Source of the DNA: Vibrio breoganii
GTDB taxonomy: Bacteria; Pseudomonadota; Gammaproteobacteria; Enterobacterales; Vibrionaceae
Direction: 5' to 3'
Length of the DNA: 64,000 nucleotides
NCBI RefSeq assembly: GCF_001677275.1
Contig: NZ_CP016179.1
Location: 186,001-250,000 of the forward strand
Part shown: positions 1 through 8,845 of the stretch, piece by piece
Numbering within the stretch: the first letter of the stretch is position 1
How the letters are laid out: each line of letters opens with the position of its first letter
Position numbers and translations under genes: made by a program
The notes under the pieces: model-generated
What the model saw: the letters and a program-made list of their open reading frames with translations, nothing else
Told to the model about the DNA's origin: nothing
The model's database searches: none

Positions 1-1335
1 CGCAATTTCCAAACTGAGTGATTCAATTTTTTGGGTTGCTTCAGAGGTCATTGTCTTCTCGCGTGACGCTGCTGTTGCTTCTATGTTCTTGCGTTCGACG
101 TCTAGAAGGTGTTCTTTGTCCTTCTTTTCACTCTCAAGCTTGGCAATAGCATTGCTGTGTATCTTGGTAATACTTTCTTCTTTCGCTGTTCTGTACTTTT
201 CGATGTCAGTCAGCTTTCTATCCAGATCTGCGAAGTTTTGCTTCTGTTGATTTAGGTTCTGACGCAAAGAAGGCAGTGAATCGTAATCAGAAACGGTTTG
301 TGCCATTTCTACATCAATATACGTTTGGCTTAGCTGAGCGTTCTCGTCCAGTTCACTGTTAAGTTTTGCTAAGTTGATGCGGTGCTTAGATTCGTCACCG
401 GTAAGAGTGTTGCGAATTGAGTATAGCTCTGACAGTTTTTCGTCTTTTTGTTTTGAAATCGCAGCTTTTGTCTCTTTGAGCTCAGGCATTAGTTTGTCTT
501 GAAGGTGGGCAACCTCAATTGCTAGGTGTTCTCGAGCGATTGATAAGTAAGTGGATTCAGAGATGATGGTGTCATTGTTGGCGGCAGCTTCAGTGAATCC
601 TTCTCTGTTTTTATCAAACGAGGTTACAGCTTCGTAGTCATTGCACCACTTGTCGATGCGTTCTGGATCGATACCGATCTTGATGTCGTTATCTTGCATG
701 CCAATGACCTCAAGCAGTAATTTTTTAGTGCTTTCAACGTTGAACTCACCCTGCAATAAGGCAATGGTTAAGCGGTCGATGTGTTTGATATTGCGGTTCC
801 CGGAGCATAATGAGTAACGACTATACTCTCTGTCCCAGTTTCCAGGATTGAGGTTTTGAATGATTGAGCGATAGGTTGTGATGCTTGAAATGGGTTTGGT
901 GTAGTCGCAGCGAAACTCAATTAGATTAGCAACTAGTTCACTCGAGGCGATGGCGTATGAAAGTTCGTCTTGAGTTTCTTTAATGATGACATCTTTGTTG
1001 AAAGCTCCGTCAACAAAGCGATATGACATTTCTACACTTCGACCGGGATCTGAATAAACGATAACATGGGCTAGATTTCCACGGTTTGTCACGTACTCGA
1101 AAATCAAGTAACTGTTTGGGTTAGGAAGGTACCAAGCGACAAAAGGTTGAGGTGCGCCACCAACAACGGTTTGTCTGTCGGCACCAAAGAAGAAGCCAAT
1201 GGTTTTTAGAAGGCTTGTTTTACCCGCTCCGTTAGTGCCGATAACTCGAGTAGCACCATGAAAGTCAAATTCGTTGATGAGCTTTCCGTTTGGTCGGCTG
1301 TTGATTGTGATGATTCGCCTAAGGCCTGGTGTCAT
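1..1335 (-). CDS. SMC/Rad50-like coiled-coil ATPase, 3' end outside window
   Basis: The reading frame is open from an ATG at 1335 to the left edge, so only the N-terminal 445 or so residues are seen. A Walker A motif, GTNGAGKTSLLK, lies near residue 37, followed by an ATPase lobe to about residue 230. After that comes a long charged, heptad-rich stretch typical of a coiled-coil arm. This layout is that of SMC, RecN or Rad50-type ATPases; the Walker B/signature half would lie beyond the window. Such proteins act in DNA repair, chromosome organisation or plasmid/phage defence (for example Wadjet JetC), but no partner gene is visible here. The family is clear; the specific role is not. Confidence 0.75.
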   Translation of the reverse strand, partial: MTPGLRRIITINSRPNGKLINEFDFHGATRVIGTNGAGKTSLLKTIGFFFGADRQTVVGGAPQPFVAWYLPNPNSYLIFEYVTNRGNLAHVIVYSDPGRSVEMSYRFVDGAFNKDVIIKETQDELSYAIASSELVANLIEFRCDYTKPISSITTYRSIIQNLNPGNWDREYSRYSLCSGNRNIKHIDRLTIALLQGEFNVESTKKLLLEVIGMQDNDIKIGIDPERIDKWCNDYEAVTSFDKNREGFTEAAANNDTIISESTYLSIAREHLAIEVAHLQDKLMPELKETKAAISKQKDEKLSELYSIRNTLTGDESKHRINLAKLNSELDENAQLSQTYIDVEMAQTVSDYDSLPSLRQNLNQQKQNFADLDRKLTDIEKYRTAKEESITKIHSNAIAKLESEKKDKEHLLDVERKNIEATAASREKTMTSEATQKIESLSLEIA

Positions 1336-1561
1336 ATCGTAAAGTATCCTAATAAAGAGTTGTCTTTTCAGAGTATGTTATCGCAGAAATAGTATCGCAA
1401 AACTGTGATAGCACATCAAAGGGACGAAAAACGTCGCTTATAGATCAGTGGTAGCTGAATGTAGGTTTGGCAGGAGGTTTTTGCAGGGAAGTGGTGCCCA
1501 AAAGAGCGACTCGGAACGATTCTCAAGAGCACGAAAAGTTACAGGTGTCACAAGGGTATTT

Positions 1562-2011
1562 CTAAAGTGCGTCTGCAAGACCTTTTGTAGGGAAAAAGTC
1601 TGCTGGTGGTGAAAGGGTTAACCCTAGTTCTTCCACAGATACAAAATCAATCTCTTCTGGTCTTAACCCCAAGGCGCCGTAAAACAAATAGTCATCGTAT
1701 TTCGTTCGTTCGAACATAAATAGCACTGCACTCTCGCAATTAAGAGTGGCGACTTGCGTCATTGAGTTGCGGATGCTCTTAAGCATATTAGCCTGGGTGT
1801 CTGTCGGGATGAAGAATTCACTTAGGGGTCTTCCTAAGTTTCTCATCATGTCTATCTTATTTAGCCCTATATCGCTTTCTGGATTTTTATTCCTATCTGT
1901 AAAGGCATAGTGGCAGATGATGCCATCAACCATGTATGCGCCAAGTAGTCTAAATTGCCCATCGAATTCAACGCCGATATTCCCAATCATCTTGTTTGTT
2001 CGATTGTCCAT
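1562..2011 (-). CDS. Hypothetical protein, 149 aa
   Basis: A cytoplasmic protein without signal peptide or membrane segment. It begins with an acidic/polar N-terminus and contains the pattern NCESAVLFMFERTKYDDYLFY in its central part (shown in two pieces: NCESAVLFMF then ERTKYDDYLFY), suggesting a compact alpha/beta fold. It sits alone between the SMC-like gene and the divergent HD-nucleotidase operon. The start at 2011 follows a weak AGGAC-like site. I do not recognise the family. Codon use and gene spacing resemble the neighbouring orphan genes. Confidence 0.6.
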   Translation of the reverse strand: MDNRTNKMIGNIGVEFDGQFRLLGAYMVDGIICHYAFTDRNKNPESDIGLNKIDMMRNLGRPLSEFFIPTDTQANMLKSIRNSMTQVATLNCESAVLFMFERTKYDDYLFYGALGLRPEEIDFVSVEELGLTLSPPADFFPTKGLADAL

Positions 2012-2275
2012 GGAGTTACTTTTGTCCTAGCGTTTTGTTTCGAATTGCAGTCAGTTTATCACTGTGATATCGCATGAATAACCGTGAAAAGTGGAAATTA
2101 AGTTACAAAGAAGTTCGCCTTTTCTGAGTATTCGCAATATCCGCAAGCTTGGTCTTATCGTGCGACTGATAGCAAAATCAAGATCTAGCTCTGAAATCTG
2201 TCCGGTAAAAAAATAAGGAGGTTGGTTCTGTTGGCAGTCTAGTGGTGGTTAGTCTAAATCGAGTGCCTTTAGAAA

Positions 2276-2899
2276 ATGTTCAAAATCAAAAAGAATGGTG
2301 TACCTGCTTGGGCGTTGCGTTTGTGTAATCTCGTGCGTTGGCCATTAATGAGAAATGCAGTTCATGATGATGTAGGTCAGCATACCTTTCGTGTTGCCGT
2401 CATAGCACATCACATTGCAATGATCGCTAAGCACACACTTGGAAATCCAACGGTGAATCCCGACCGTGTTGCCGCAATGGCAATCTATCATGACCTTGCC
2501 GAGTCTTCTGGTCCGGGTGATATTCCTCATTCAGTTAAATACAGCTCGAAAGAGGCGATGGATCTCTTTAAGGCTCTCGAAGCTAAAGCAGAGCGCGATC
2601 TAGCTGACTCCTATAGTGATGCCGCTTTTGGTCAGCATATGCGTGAGTACATCATCCAAGATGAGCTTGATGGTGAATTGAAGTTTATTGTTAAAGCCGC
2701 TGACATAATTGATGGGTTCATTCATGCCGCAAAAGAGCTTGAGGGTGGGAATAAGGATTTTTCGCACGCGTATAATCGCCAAAAGACGCTTCTTAATGAC
2801 TATGTGAGCGCTAGTCGAGCGGTGGCAGTGTTTGTTGATGACTATCTACCCTCATGCTTGATGAATCTTGATGAGTTAGCTCATGGTTCGGCAGAGTGA
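2276..2899 (+). CDS. HD-domain 5'-deoxynucleotidase, YfbR-like
   Basis: The 207-residue protein matches the layout of E. coli YfbR, a metal-dependent deoxyribonucleoside 5'-monophosphate phosphatase. Seen in the sequence: the RWPLMRN segment near residue 21, a His in GQHTFRVA, the YHDLAE metal-binding HD pair near residue 72, GDIPHSVKY, and VKAADIIDG as the second Asp motif. YfbR-type enzymes clean up dNMP pools; on mobile elements HD nucleotidases also appear in phage dNTP metabolism and in dNTP-depleting defence. It is first in an operon whose next gene overlaps its stop codon. A gene symbol is withheld because this is an accessory homologue rather than the core copy. Confidence 0.8.
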   Translation: MFKIKKNGVPAWALRLCNLVRWPLMRNAVHDDVGQHTFRVAVIAHHIAMIAKHTLGNPTVNPDRVAAMAIYHDLAESSGPGDIPHSVKYSSKEAMDLFKALEAKAERDLADSYSDAAFGQHMREYIIQDELDGELKFIVKAADIIDGFIHAAKELEGGNKDFSHAYNRQKTLLNDYVSASRAVAVFVDDYLPSCLMNLDELAHGSAE

Positions 2900-4140
2900 T
2901 GAGTGATATGTCATTGCAGGAACAAATGGGTTCACCGACAAAAGAGCAGATGGAAGGTAGGGTTAACGCCCTAATTGAGTATATTTATGTACTCACTAAA
3001 CTGAAGCGCGGTTTGGGTACAGAGACTCAGATTAAAGAATACCAGGGTAAACTTGCAGTGCTTCGGCCTAAGTTCAACCACCTGCTTTACGACTCATCGC
3101 CAGAAGAGCGCGATCTGCTTGTGCAAGAATTCAGTAAGATGAGTCAGGGGGCTATAGACCCAGACTTGCAACTTGAATACGTCGCACACATGGAATCCGC
3201 GGTGTCTGTCGCTAACGGTTGGCCAGCTAATCACAAAAACGAAAAGGGTGAGGTCACTAACTTTTATGTCATGCCGATCTATTTTGGTGTGATGTATGTG
3301 GGCCCTAAGTGTGTAGAGCTAGATAGTGCACTGGCAGACACGCTTAATGACGTTTGGAAACACAGCGGCTTGCCTGAAGCCTATCGAGCCATTGGTGGTG
3401 TGTCGCCTATGGTGGCAACGTCATTAGCGCTTAGTGAACCATTCGCAGTTCAGACCATAGCGAGACGATTGAGCGTAGGCATTGCAAAGAATGCTTTATC
3501 AGAGTTGAAGTTTACTTGTACTGAATCCCCAAATCTTGATGTTTATCCAGATGATGCTCATGTGCGTAGAGTGTTCTTCTTACCGGTGCCATATGTGACC
3601 CGTAATCCGCTTGATATGGGTGGTATATCTGATGCTTATGTCATGTCACCTGAAGCCCGCGATCTGGTTAATGGCGTGGTTGAGGATCTATCTAGTGTTG
3701 TCGCAGAGCGATTCCCCCGTATCGAGATGATGACTGTGCCGTTGTCACCAGAGAAAGTCTTGGGACATACCTTGGCTTGGTATAATGAGATGGAAATGCG
3801 TCAGCAGCTCCTTGAGCCTTATTTAGAGATGGATCCAGAGTCCATTCGTAGTGAGGGTTATGAGTGGCGTATTGCCAGTGCGGATAACTCGTTTAATTTC
3901 GATGTATTCCTGATGCTGCAGAAAGACGGGAAGACAGTAGACGCAATAAGATTAGAGTCAGCACCTTTATGGACTTCACTGTTGCTGGTGGTTGATCGAA
4001 TTGCCGGCCTCTGTGCTTCCACTGGCCTCGAGTTGACCGTTTCTGATGGGGCAATCCCGCGAGCGTACTTACAAAAGTATGAGAAGTATGTCGCTCAAAT
4101 GAAGGTAGAGGCAGAAGCAGAGAATGACGATTCAGAATAA
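2899..4140 (+). CDS. Hypothetical protein, ~413 aa, operon with HD nucleotidase
   Basis: Translation can begin at GTG 2896 or ATG 2899; either way it overlaps the stop of the upstream nucleotidase (TGATG arrangement), indicating translational coupling. No signal peptide or transmembrane segment is visible. The middle holds a basic/hydrophobic alpha/beta region and the C-terminus is acidic (MKVEAEAENDDSE). I do not recognise a family. Tight coupling to an HD deoxynucleotidase suggests a shared role in nucleotide metabolism or defence, which is inference only. Confidence 0.65.
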   Translation: MSDMSLQEQMGSPTKEQMEGRVNALIEYIYVLTKLKRGLGTETQIKEYQGKLAVLRPKFNHLLYDSSPEERDLLVQEFSKMSQGAIDPDLQLEYVAHMESAVSVANGWPANHKNEKGEVTNFYVMPIYFGVMYVGPKCVELDSALADTLNDVWKHSGLPEAYRAIGGVSPMVATSLALSEPFAVQTIARRLSVGIAKNALSELKFTCTESPNLDVYPDDAHVRRVFFLPVPYVTRNPLDMGGISDAYVMSPEARDLVNGVVEDLSSVVAERFPRIEMMTVPLSPEKVLGHTLAWYNEMEMRQQLLEPYLEMDPESIRSEGYEWRIASADNSFNFDVFLMLQKDGKTVDAIRLESAPLWTSLLLVVDRIAGLCASTGLELTVSDGAIPRAYLQKYEKYVAQMKVEAEAENDDSE

Positions 4141-4447
4141 TCATAGTGCAAACGTCACGATGTTTAGTGGGGACACGAAATCGAGACTCGATGGTTTTCT
4201 CGTGATGCTTAGAAAGGAAGCGGTTCTTTATAATGTGAAGGTATTTGCGACAATACAGCCCCGCTCCGTAAGCTATCAGTGTAGCAATGGATTTCAGGCC
4301 ATTATCCGTGTGGTAAAGGGGCAGTATTGGTTGAAAATAGGTGACCGAGAGACGCCAAAGGACAGTCTGCAGGTGGCATTAGTGCGTCTGCGATTTGAGT
4401 TTATCCACTTTGTAGATCCAAAGCGCGTCGTGGTACCCGATCTGTAG
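4124..4447 (+). CDS. Hypothetical protein, 107 aa
   Basis: This small protein starts inside the last codons of the preceding gene (17-base overlap) and so is the third member of the operon that begins with the HD nucleotidase. It is basic, predicted cytoplasmic, and has no recognisable motif. Its C-terminal part ends with FIHFVDPKRVVVPDL. No family is recognised. The overlap argues that it is really expressed. Confidence 0.6.
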   Translation: MTIQNNHSANVTMFSGDTKSRLDGFLVMLRKEAVLYNVKVFATIQPRSVSYQCSNGFQAIIRVVKGQYWLKIGDRETPKDSLQVALVRLRFEFIHFVDPKRVVVPDL

Positions 4448-4452
4448 GGTTC

Positions 4453-4641
4453 TCACTCGTCCTGTATGCCAGGGAGAGCTTCAAGTAGAGCTTTCGCTTT
4501 CGGGGTGTTGCAGCTGATTTCTGACTTCACAGCTTCGTAGATATCAATCCTGACGTGAACATCCAGAGATTTGTCGAATACTTCTCGAATTGATGCGACG
4601 TCATTTTCGCGTACTAATTTTGCAGCTTCATTGAATGACAT
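4453..4641 (-). CDS. Small hypothetical protein, 62 aa, convergent
   Basis: A helical, acidic 62-residue protein (MSFNEAAKLVRENDVASIR start) encoded convergently with the upstream operon, six bases from its stop. A GAGGA ribosome-binding site precedes the ATG at 4641 at normal spacing. The repeated helical pattern resembles short ankyrin-like or TPR-like helices but is too short to assign. Confidence 0.55.
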   Translation of the reverse strand: MSFNEAAKLVRENDVASIREVFDKSLDVHVRIDIYEAVKSEISCNTPKAKALLEALPGIQDE

Positions 4642-4818
4642 AAAAGGCGGTCCTCATGTGTTTAGTTTTCCACAATGAGGACTAGCGCAGTTAGCACTTA
4701 GATCATTAAAGTGTTGCGCTTTCTTTGCTATAACGGGTCGCGGCTATAAGTGCCCGATCTGGTCACTCTTTTTAAGGTGGGGGTCATTTTTTGAGCGTTT
4801 CGGGGTATTCAGATGCAA

Positions 4819-4842
4819 CAAAGCCCGAATAAACGGGCTTTG
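4819..4842. terminator. Bidirectional hairpin terminator beside I-F-like repeats
   Basis: CAAAGCCCG and CGGGCTTTG arms enclose a 6-base loop. Read on the minus strand it would end a short RNA carrying the two CRISPR-repeat-like units. It has only a short T run, so the terminator function is moderate in confidence. Confidence 0.55.
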
Positions 4843-4959
4843 TGCATAGCTGCCTATTCGGCAGGAATATTGACGGCCGGTTGAATGGTCACGAGGCCTG
4901 ATGTCAATATGTTGTCTACTTATGCAGTAGCATTCTTAGCTGCCTATGCGGCAGGATTG
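4842..4959 (-). CRISPR. Two degenerate type I-F CRISPR-repeat-like units, no cas genes
   Basis: On the minus strand, unit 1 (4959-4932) contains CTGCCGCATAGGCAGCTAAG and unit 2 (4869-4842) contains CTGCCGAATAGGCAGCTATG. Known type I-F repeats carry CTGCC, a 5-base loop, GGCAG and CTAAGAAA, so the stem and 3' handle are nearly canonical in unit 1 and slightly decayed in unit 2. The usual 5' GTTCA is replaced in both (CAATC, TATTC). The units start 90 bases apart, not the 60 of a normal I-F array, leaving 62 bases between them. A hairpin terminator follows unit 2. This could be an array relic or a solitary-repeat RNA that mimics crRNA handles. No cas gene lies in the window. Confidence 0.6.
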
Positions 4960-5162
4960 CGACCATTCATTATTACCTTAGTACCTGGTGTTTGGTGTTT
5001 CAAATGTGCAGGTGAAATCTGTGACTTGGGTTCATGTCGTTGTACCCGATCTTAAATTGATTTCAAAACACTACTCATAACATAGCATGTTTAATTTTGC
5101 CTACTAGTGGGACAAGAGCAATGTCGCTCTCGTAAAAACGCTAAAATTAGCGATAAGGGTAT
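4960..5162. other. Noncoding stretch upstream of the repeat-like units
   Basis: About 200 bases without a convincing gene. If the repeat-like units are transcribed on the minus strand, their promoter must lie here. GACCATTCA at 4961-4969 is the inverse of TGAATGGTC at 4882-4890, so the two units sit in an imperfect inverted context. Nothing else was recognised. Confidence 0.4.
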
Positions 5163-5165
5163 TTG

Positions 5166-5780
5166 ATGAAAAATGTTATTCGAGTTGAAGTAGCCGGTGC
5201 GATTTTCTTGCAGCCAATTAGCATGGATAGAACTGAAACTAATCTTATTGATTTTAAAGCCATAGATCTGTTGGGTTTGATGGCCAAGCGATCAATGCCT
5301 GACATGTTGCAGGCAATTGAGTTAGTGGACGGGGTAATTCTTGCTCAAAGTATTGAGTCCAAGGAATGTCATGTGGTGGCTAAGCTGAATCTGCTGTCTG
5401 ATGGAACGGTGAGTTATACGCGAGAGGGTCAGGAATTTTCTGGGTCTGTTCAATCGTTCTATGAGTTTACGACTGGTTCTAATGATTGTCCGATCGTCGT
5501 GATGGTTGAAGATAACTGCATTCCACGTCTGACAACTGTTTTTCAGGCGATGATTACGATAGTGGCGCAGACTTCTGATATGGTTTGTGATGCAGGGGAG
5601 TTACATGCCTCTGATTTTAATGGCGCTATTGCTACACTCGACGCGGTGCTGGCTAGTGGGGGAGGATTGTCCAGTTCGGATGTAGATTCCCTAACTATGT
5701 CAAAAAAGGCGTTGATTGAAACAAAAACTTCTTTGTTTGGAGTGTGTGATGACGTTCAAACTATGGGCCTATTTGATTAA
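5166..5780 (+). CDS. Hypothetical protein, 204 aa
   Basis: A cytoplasmic, acidic protein with no signal peptide or transmembrane helix; ATG 5166 follows AAGGGT at a usable distance (a TTG at 5163 is less likely). The C-terminal third has a low-complexity ASGGGLSSSDVDSLT stretch that may be a linker. The gene stands alone and ends just before a strong terminator. Family not recognised. Confidence 0.6.
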   Translation: MKNVIRVEVAGAIFLQPISMDRTETNLIDFKAIDLLGLMAKRSMPDMLQAIELVDGVILAQSIESKECHVVAKLNLLSDGTVSYTREGQEFSGSVQSFYEFTTGSNDCPIVVMVEDNCIPRLTTVFQAMITIVAQTSDMVCDAGELHASDFNGAIATLDAVLASGGGLSSSDVDSLTMSKKALIETKTSLFGVCDDVQTMGLFD

Positions 5781-5794
5781 TCGATAACAGACAG

Positions 5795-5819
5795 AACGGG
5801 ATGCTTTGCATCCCGTTTT
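5795..5819 (+). terminator. Rho-independent terminator
   Basis: AACGGGATGC and GCATCCCGTT arms with a TTT loop, followed by T-rich sequence, 15 bases after the stop of the 204-residue gene. Confidence 0.85.
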
Positions 5820-5998
5820 CTTTGCCCAAAATCGGTAAGGTCGGGTTGCGATAGTGGCAAAAAAGCACTTCAAGGATCTACAATTTGTTACCTCATGAGT
5901 AACAGATTGTAGAGCTGTGTGCCTATTTTCATCCCCTTCAATTCGAGTTTGTTTACCAAAAGCGGCGGAAAGCCCCTTCCTGAGGGGGGGGAGAGCAG

Positions 5999-6694
5999 TC
6001 AATTCCCGCAGTACTGATTCTTAAGTTGTTCGTATGAGTGCGCTTTTTCGCTTGGTAACTGCAATGGGTATTTTTGAGTGACACGAATGAATTTCAATAT
6101 GTAAGAGCATCGATTTTGCGGCGGTAGATACTCAGTAAGGTCTTTAGAGCTTTTAGATTGATTCAATTTTCGCTCGACCACCAGCAGGTTCTTGGTGTCA
6201 TTAGCAAAATCCTCACGCATATTTTGGGTCCAGTCTATTGCTCCGTGCTCCCAGGCAAACTCCAGTGGTACTACGTGAGTTACATCAGCCTTGTTGGCGT
6301 CGTTAATGCTATTTCCGGTGAATGTACTGATCCAGTGCCCACTAGTCACTCTGCATTCATTGTTAGTGTTGTACCTTACCGGTGTTACTGATGTTGAGAT
6401 CAATAGCTCCGCTCTCGTGTTTCTACAATCACCATTCTTGTCTATCCAGCCAGAACCAAACTCACCTCTAGAGAATTGTCTTTGAGATTTACCTTCGCTA
6501 GGTAAGCGGCCGTCGTTTTCTAGGCATTCCTCCAAAGAAAAGTACAATTTGTAGTTTGTGAGTTCCTTGTAATTTGGAGAGCTAGCTGCATAGCAGATCC
6601 CATCACTACTTAGTTTGATGTCCTCGAAGGCCAGAGCTGGCAATGCGAATGTTGTGGTGAGAAAAGTGAATGTAGTGAGTATGGCTCTCATCAT
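5999..6694 (-). CDS. Secreted HNH nuclease (DUF1524/GmrSD-type)
   Basis: The start ATG at 6694 has AAGGA seven bases upstream. A signal peptide (MMRAILTTFTFLTTTFALPALA) opens the protein; it is written here as MMRAILTTFTF plus LTTTFALPALA. The catalytic region near residues 140-200 reads ADVTHVVPLEFAWEHGA, then ANDTKNLLVVERKLNQSKS and EYLPP. This is the pattern of exported DUF1524 HNH nucleases (DHVVPLxxAWxSGA, FANDxxNLLxVxxxxNxSKGxxD). The usual Asp before the His is Thr here, while an Asp lies two residues earlier. Multiple cysteines fit a periplasmic or extracellular location. Likely role: degradation of extracellular DNA, either for nutrients or to limit uptake. Confidence 0.8.
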   Translation of the reverse strand: MMRAILTTFTFLTTTFALPALAFEDIKLSSDGICYAASSPNYKELTNYKLYFSLEECLENDGRLPSEGKSQRQFSRGEFGSGWIDKNGDCRNTRAELLISTSVTPVRYNTNNECRVTSGHWISTFTGNSINDANKADVTHVVPLEFAWEHGAIDWTQNMREDFANDTKNLLVVERKLNQSKSSKDLTEYLPPQNRCSYILKFIRVTQKYPLQLPSEKAHSYEQLKNQYCGN

Positions 6695-6835
6695 AATAGT
6701 TCCTTCCATCTATCTATAAAATTAATGATTTCAAATTCATTATAAGTGGGTGTTTGATTCGCAAAAATCGGTGACACACGTTTGCTCATCAACGGATGGC
6801 AGGCTAAAATGTGACTAGACACGGTGAGTGAAGTC

Positions 6836-7018
6836 ATGAAATCAAAATGGTGCGTGATGGCTAGAACTGCGAGTGAAAGAAAAAGAGAGCAGAGAGCGCG
6901 TGACAAGGCGCTTGGTGTTAAGGAGATTAATATTCGAGTGCATGCTGAAGATGAAAAAGCAGTCAAAGCGCACGCTCAGGCTCTTCTGGAAAAGAGACTT
7001 AATAAGTTACAGGGGTAA
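6836..7018 (+). CDS. Small basic protein, possible ribbon-helix-helix type
   Basis: A 60-residue highly charged protein with MARTASERKREQRARDKALG followed by a beta-strand-like EINIRVHAED and a helix (EKAVKAHAQALLEKRLNKL). This strand-helix-helix order fits small ribbon-helix-helix DNA-binding proteins common on plasmids and phages. Alternative starts exist at 6824 and 6857; a GTGAG/GAAG-like site favours 6836. It precedes the long coiled-coil gene and may regulate it. Confidence 0.5.
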   Translation: MKSKWCVMARTASERKREQRARDKALGVKEINIRVHAEDEKAVKAHAQALLEKRLNKLQG

Positions 7019-7154
7019 CGCTCAAAAGTGACAAGTCACAGATTGGCGATTATTGGTGTAAGAAATTTCATCATTGAGCCCTTTAGCGATTACAACCATG
7101 TGTTAATGTTAATGAGTGTTCACTGATAACCACAAACAACAGGAATTCGATTTG

Positions 7155-8369
7155 ATGAATAAATTATCATTGGATGACATTAAGGCAAATAGAAGTACAG
7201 ATACGATCCCGACTGATTCGGTGCAACGTTCATTGGCGTCATCCACAGATGCGCAGCAGAAGATTGAGCAGGAGCAAAAAAGAGATTCTGTAAATAAGAA
7301 TCAGAAGGTGGGGGAGTTTCTATACATTAAGAAGTTGACTGCGCTGGTGGCCAGTGGTGTTTCTCCTGATCAACTTAAGCCTAAGCATCTAGAAGAGTTG
7401 GGTGGTCACTTTAATCGACGAAAGCAGATCATTGAGGAGTTCGTTGATAAGTACCTGGATGAAGACGGGAAGATCATTCAAGTTGGTAGTGAGTGGAATG
7501 AGGCAATTGGCGAGATCATGACGCTGATTACCAGTCTTCAGACGAAGGTAATTACTGCTTCTCGCACAGCAGCTCACTCACGAGTTGATTCATTGAAAAG
7601 TCGTTTGGTCGAGGCGAATGAATTAATAGCAAATTATAAGTCTTCTGACTTGGCGCAGAATGAAAGAATTCAAGATTTAGAATCTATGTTATGTACCAAG
7701 GAAGAATTGGTTGCCAATCTCACTGAGGATCTTCAAATCAAGAGTGAGGACTTGGAATCGGTCGAGAATGATCTGAAAGGAAACAAAGTAGAGCTGGCCG
7801 GCGAAAAGAAAGTGACAGAGATGCTATCTAAACAGATTCAATCTCAAGCCGAAGACATAGACGTTCTGCAAGCGAAGGTGGAGAAGTTACAGGATGAAAA
7901 GGAAGGTGCCTTAGTTGAGTTGAATGAGGAAAGAAACTCTGGTGCGCTTGTAACTCAAAAGCTGGAAGCGTTGGAGAAATCTTCTGTTGAGCAGGGAGAT
8001 AAGTACCGGGTCGATATGCAAGGTAAGCAGTCCGAAATCGAGTCGCTACACCAGAAGGTTTCAGATCTGAATGATAGTCAGCTATCTCTCAATGAAAAGC
8101 TTAGCCAGGCGAACATGAGTATCACTTCGCTAACAGAGCAGCTTGCAGGTGCGAAGGGGTCGTTGGAGAGCTCGGAAGGTAAGGTGGAAGTCTTGCAGGC
8201 TAGTATTGCTGATGCGCATGTGAAGCTTGGGGTAAGTGAAGCTGAGTTGGGCCGTTTGCGTGGTGTTGAAGAAGAAATGCAAAACCTACGTGCTAGCAAC
8301 GCTAGACTCGCTTTGCAGTTAGAGCAAGCGAGTGCAGCACTTGATGTGAAGAAGTCATCATCGAGTTAA
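7155..8369 (+). CDS. Long coiled-coil protein, KfrA-like architecture
   Basis: The 404-residue protein has a mixed N-terminal domain to about residue 135 and then an almost continuous heptad coiled coil to the C-terminus, ending in a serine tract. ATG 7155 is preceded by AGGAA; an upstream GTG at 7116 lacks a site. The layout recalls plasmid KfrA proteins (N-terminal DNA-binding domain plus coiled-coil tail, linked to segregation), but no KfrA signature motif can be pointed out, so the relation is only architectural. Other possibilities are a structural phage protein or a filament-forming protein. Confidence 0.6.
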   Translation: MNKLSLDDIKANRSTDTIPTDSVQRSLASSTDAQQKIEQEQKRDSVNKNQKVGEFLYIKKLTALVASGVSPDQLKPKHLEELGGHFNRRKQIIEEFVDKYLDEDGKIIQVGSEWNEAIGEIMTLITSLQTKVITASRTAAHSRVDSLKSRLVEANELIANYKSSDLAQNERIQDLESMLCTKEELVANLTEDLQIKSEDLESVENDLKGNKVELAGEKKVTEMLSKQIQSQAEDIDVLQAKVEKLQDEKEGALVELNEERNSGALVTQKLEALEKSSVEQGDKYRVDMQGKQSEIESLHQKVSDLNDSQLSLNEKLSQANMSITSLTEQLAGAKGSLESSEGKVEVLQASIADAHVKLGVSEAELGRLRGVEEEMQNLRASNARLALQLEQASAALDVKKSSSS

Positions 8370-8524
8370 TACACGGAAGATAGGTAACATGCCTTATTAG
8401 GGATGCTTCTTGGCGTAAGTGACATGAGAGCTGTTAAGAGCAGTGAAATCATGTTGGCTTACCAACGTTAAGGAGTGTTTAGTGACTAAACAAGAAAATC
8501 AGTTCTTGTGGTGCGAGGTATATC

Positions 8525-8845
8525 ATGCGCCGCGTTGTTAGAGCTGTATTGGAAATATCATTACCAAATCATCAGTTCGTGCCTCAAAGCAGCAGCCTTT
8601 GGAGTACGGTTGACGGTGAATTTAAGATCTTCAACTTAGGTCCTTTCACAAGTATCTATAAAAACGATGATCTGCAACTCACGTTTGACGAAGAGGCTTA
8701 TGAAGCGAATCGGATAGCGTTTTATGATCGGATTGGTGATGTGGTTGGCAGTAGAGATTTGGCGCTTCATTTGAAGCGTGAAGATGGTTGTATTAAAGAT
8801 AGGCTGGGAGGCATATATGGATTTGTACACAGCAATTGCGAATAA
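8525..8845 (+). CDS. Hypothetical protein, 106 aa
   Basis: ATG 8525 has GAGG at suitable spacing. A 19-codon frame starting at GTG 8482 behind a much better AAGGAG site overlaps it in another frame and stops at 8541, so it may be a coupling leader peptide, or the gene may carry an old frameshift. The protein is mixed alpha/beta without membrane segments. Family not recognised. It overlaps the next gene by 29 bases. Confidence 0.5.
   Translation: MRRVVRAVLEISLPNHQFVPQSSSLWSTVDGEFKIFNLGPFTSIYKNDDLQLTFDEEAYEANRIAFYDRIGDVVGSRDLALHLKREDGCIKDRLGGIYGFVHSNCE

Noticed and set aside
4842..4959. Interpretation as an ordinary active CRISPR array
   Set aside because: Only two degenerate units, wrong spacing for I-F (90 instead of 60 bases) and no cas genes in the window.
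7155..8369. Confident KfrA assignment
   Set aside because: Only the architecture fits; no defining N-terminal KfrA motif could be identified.
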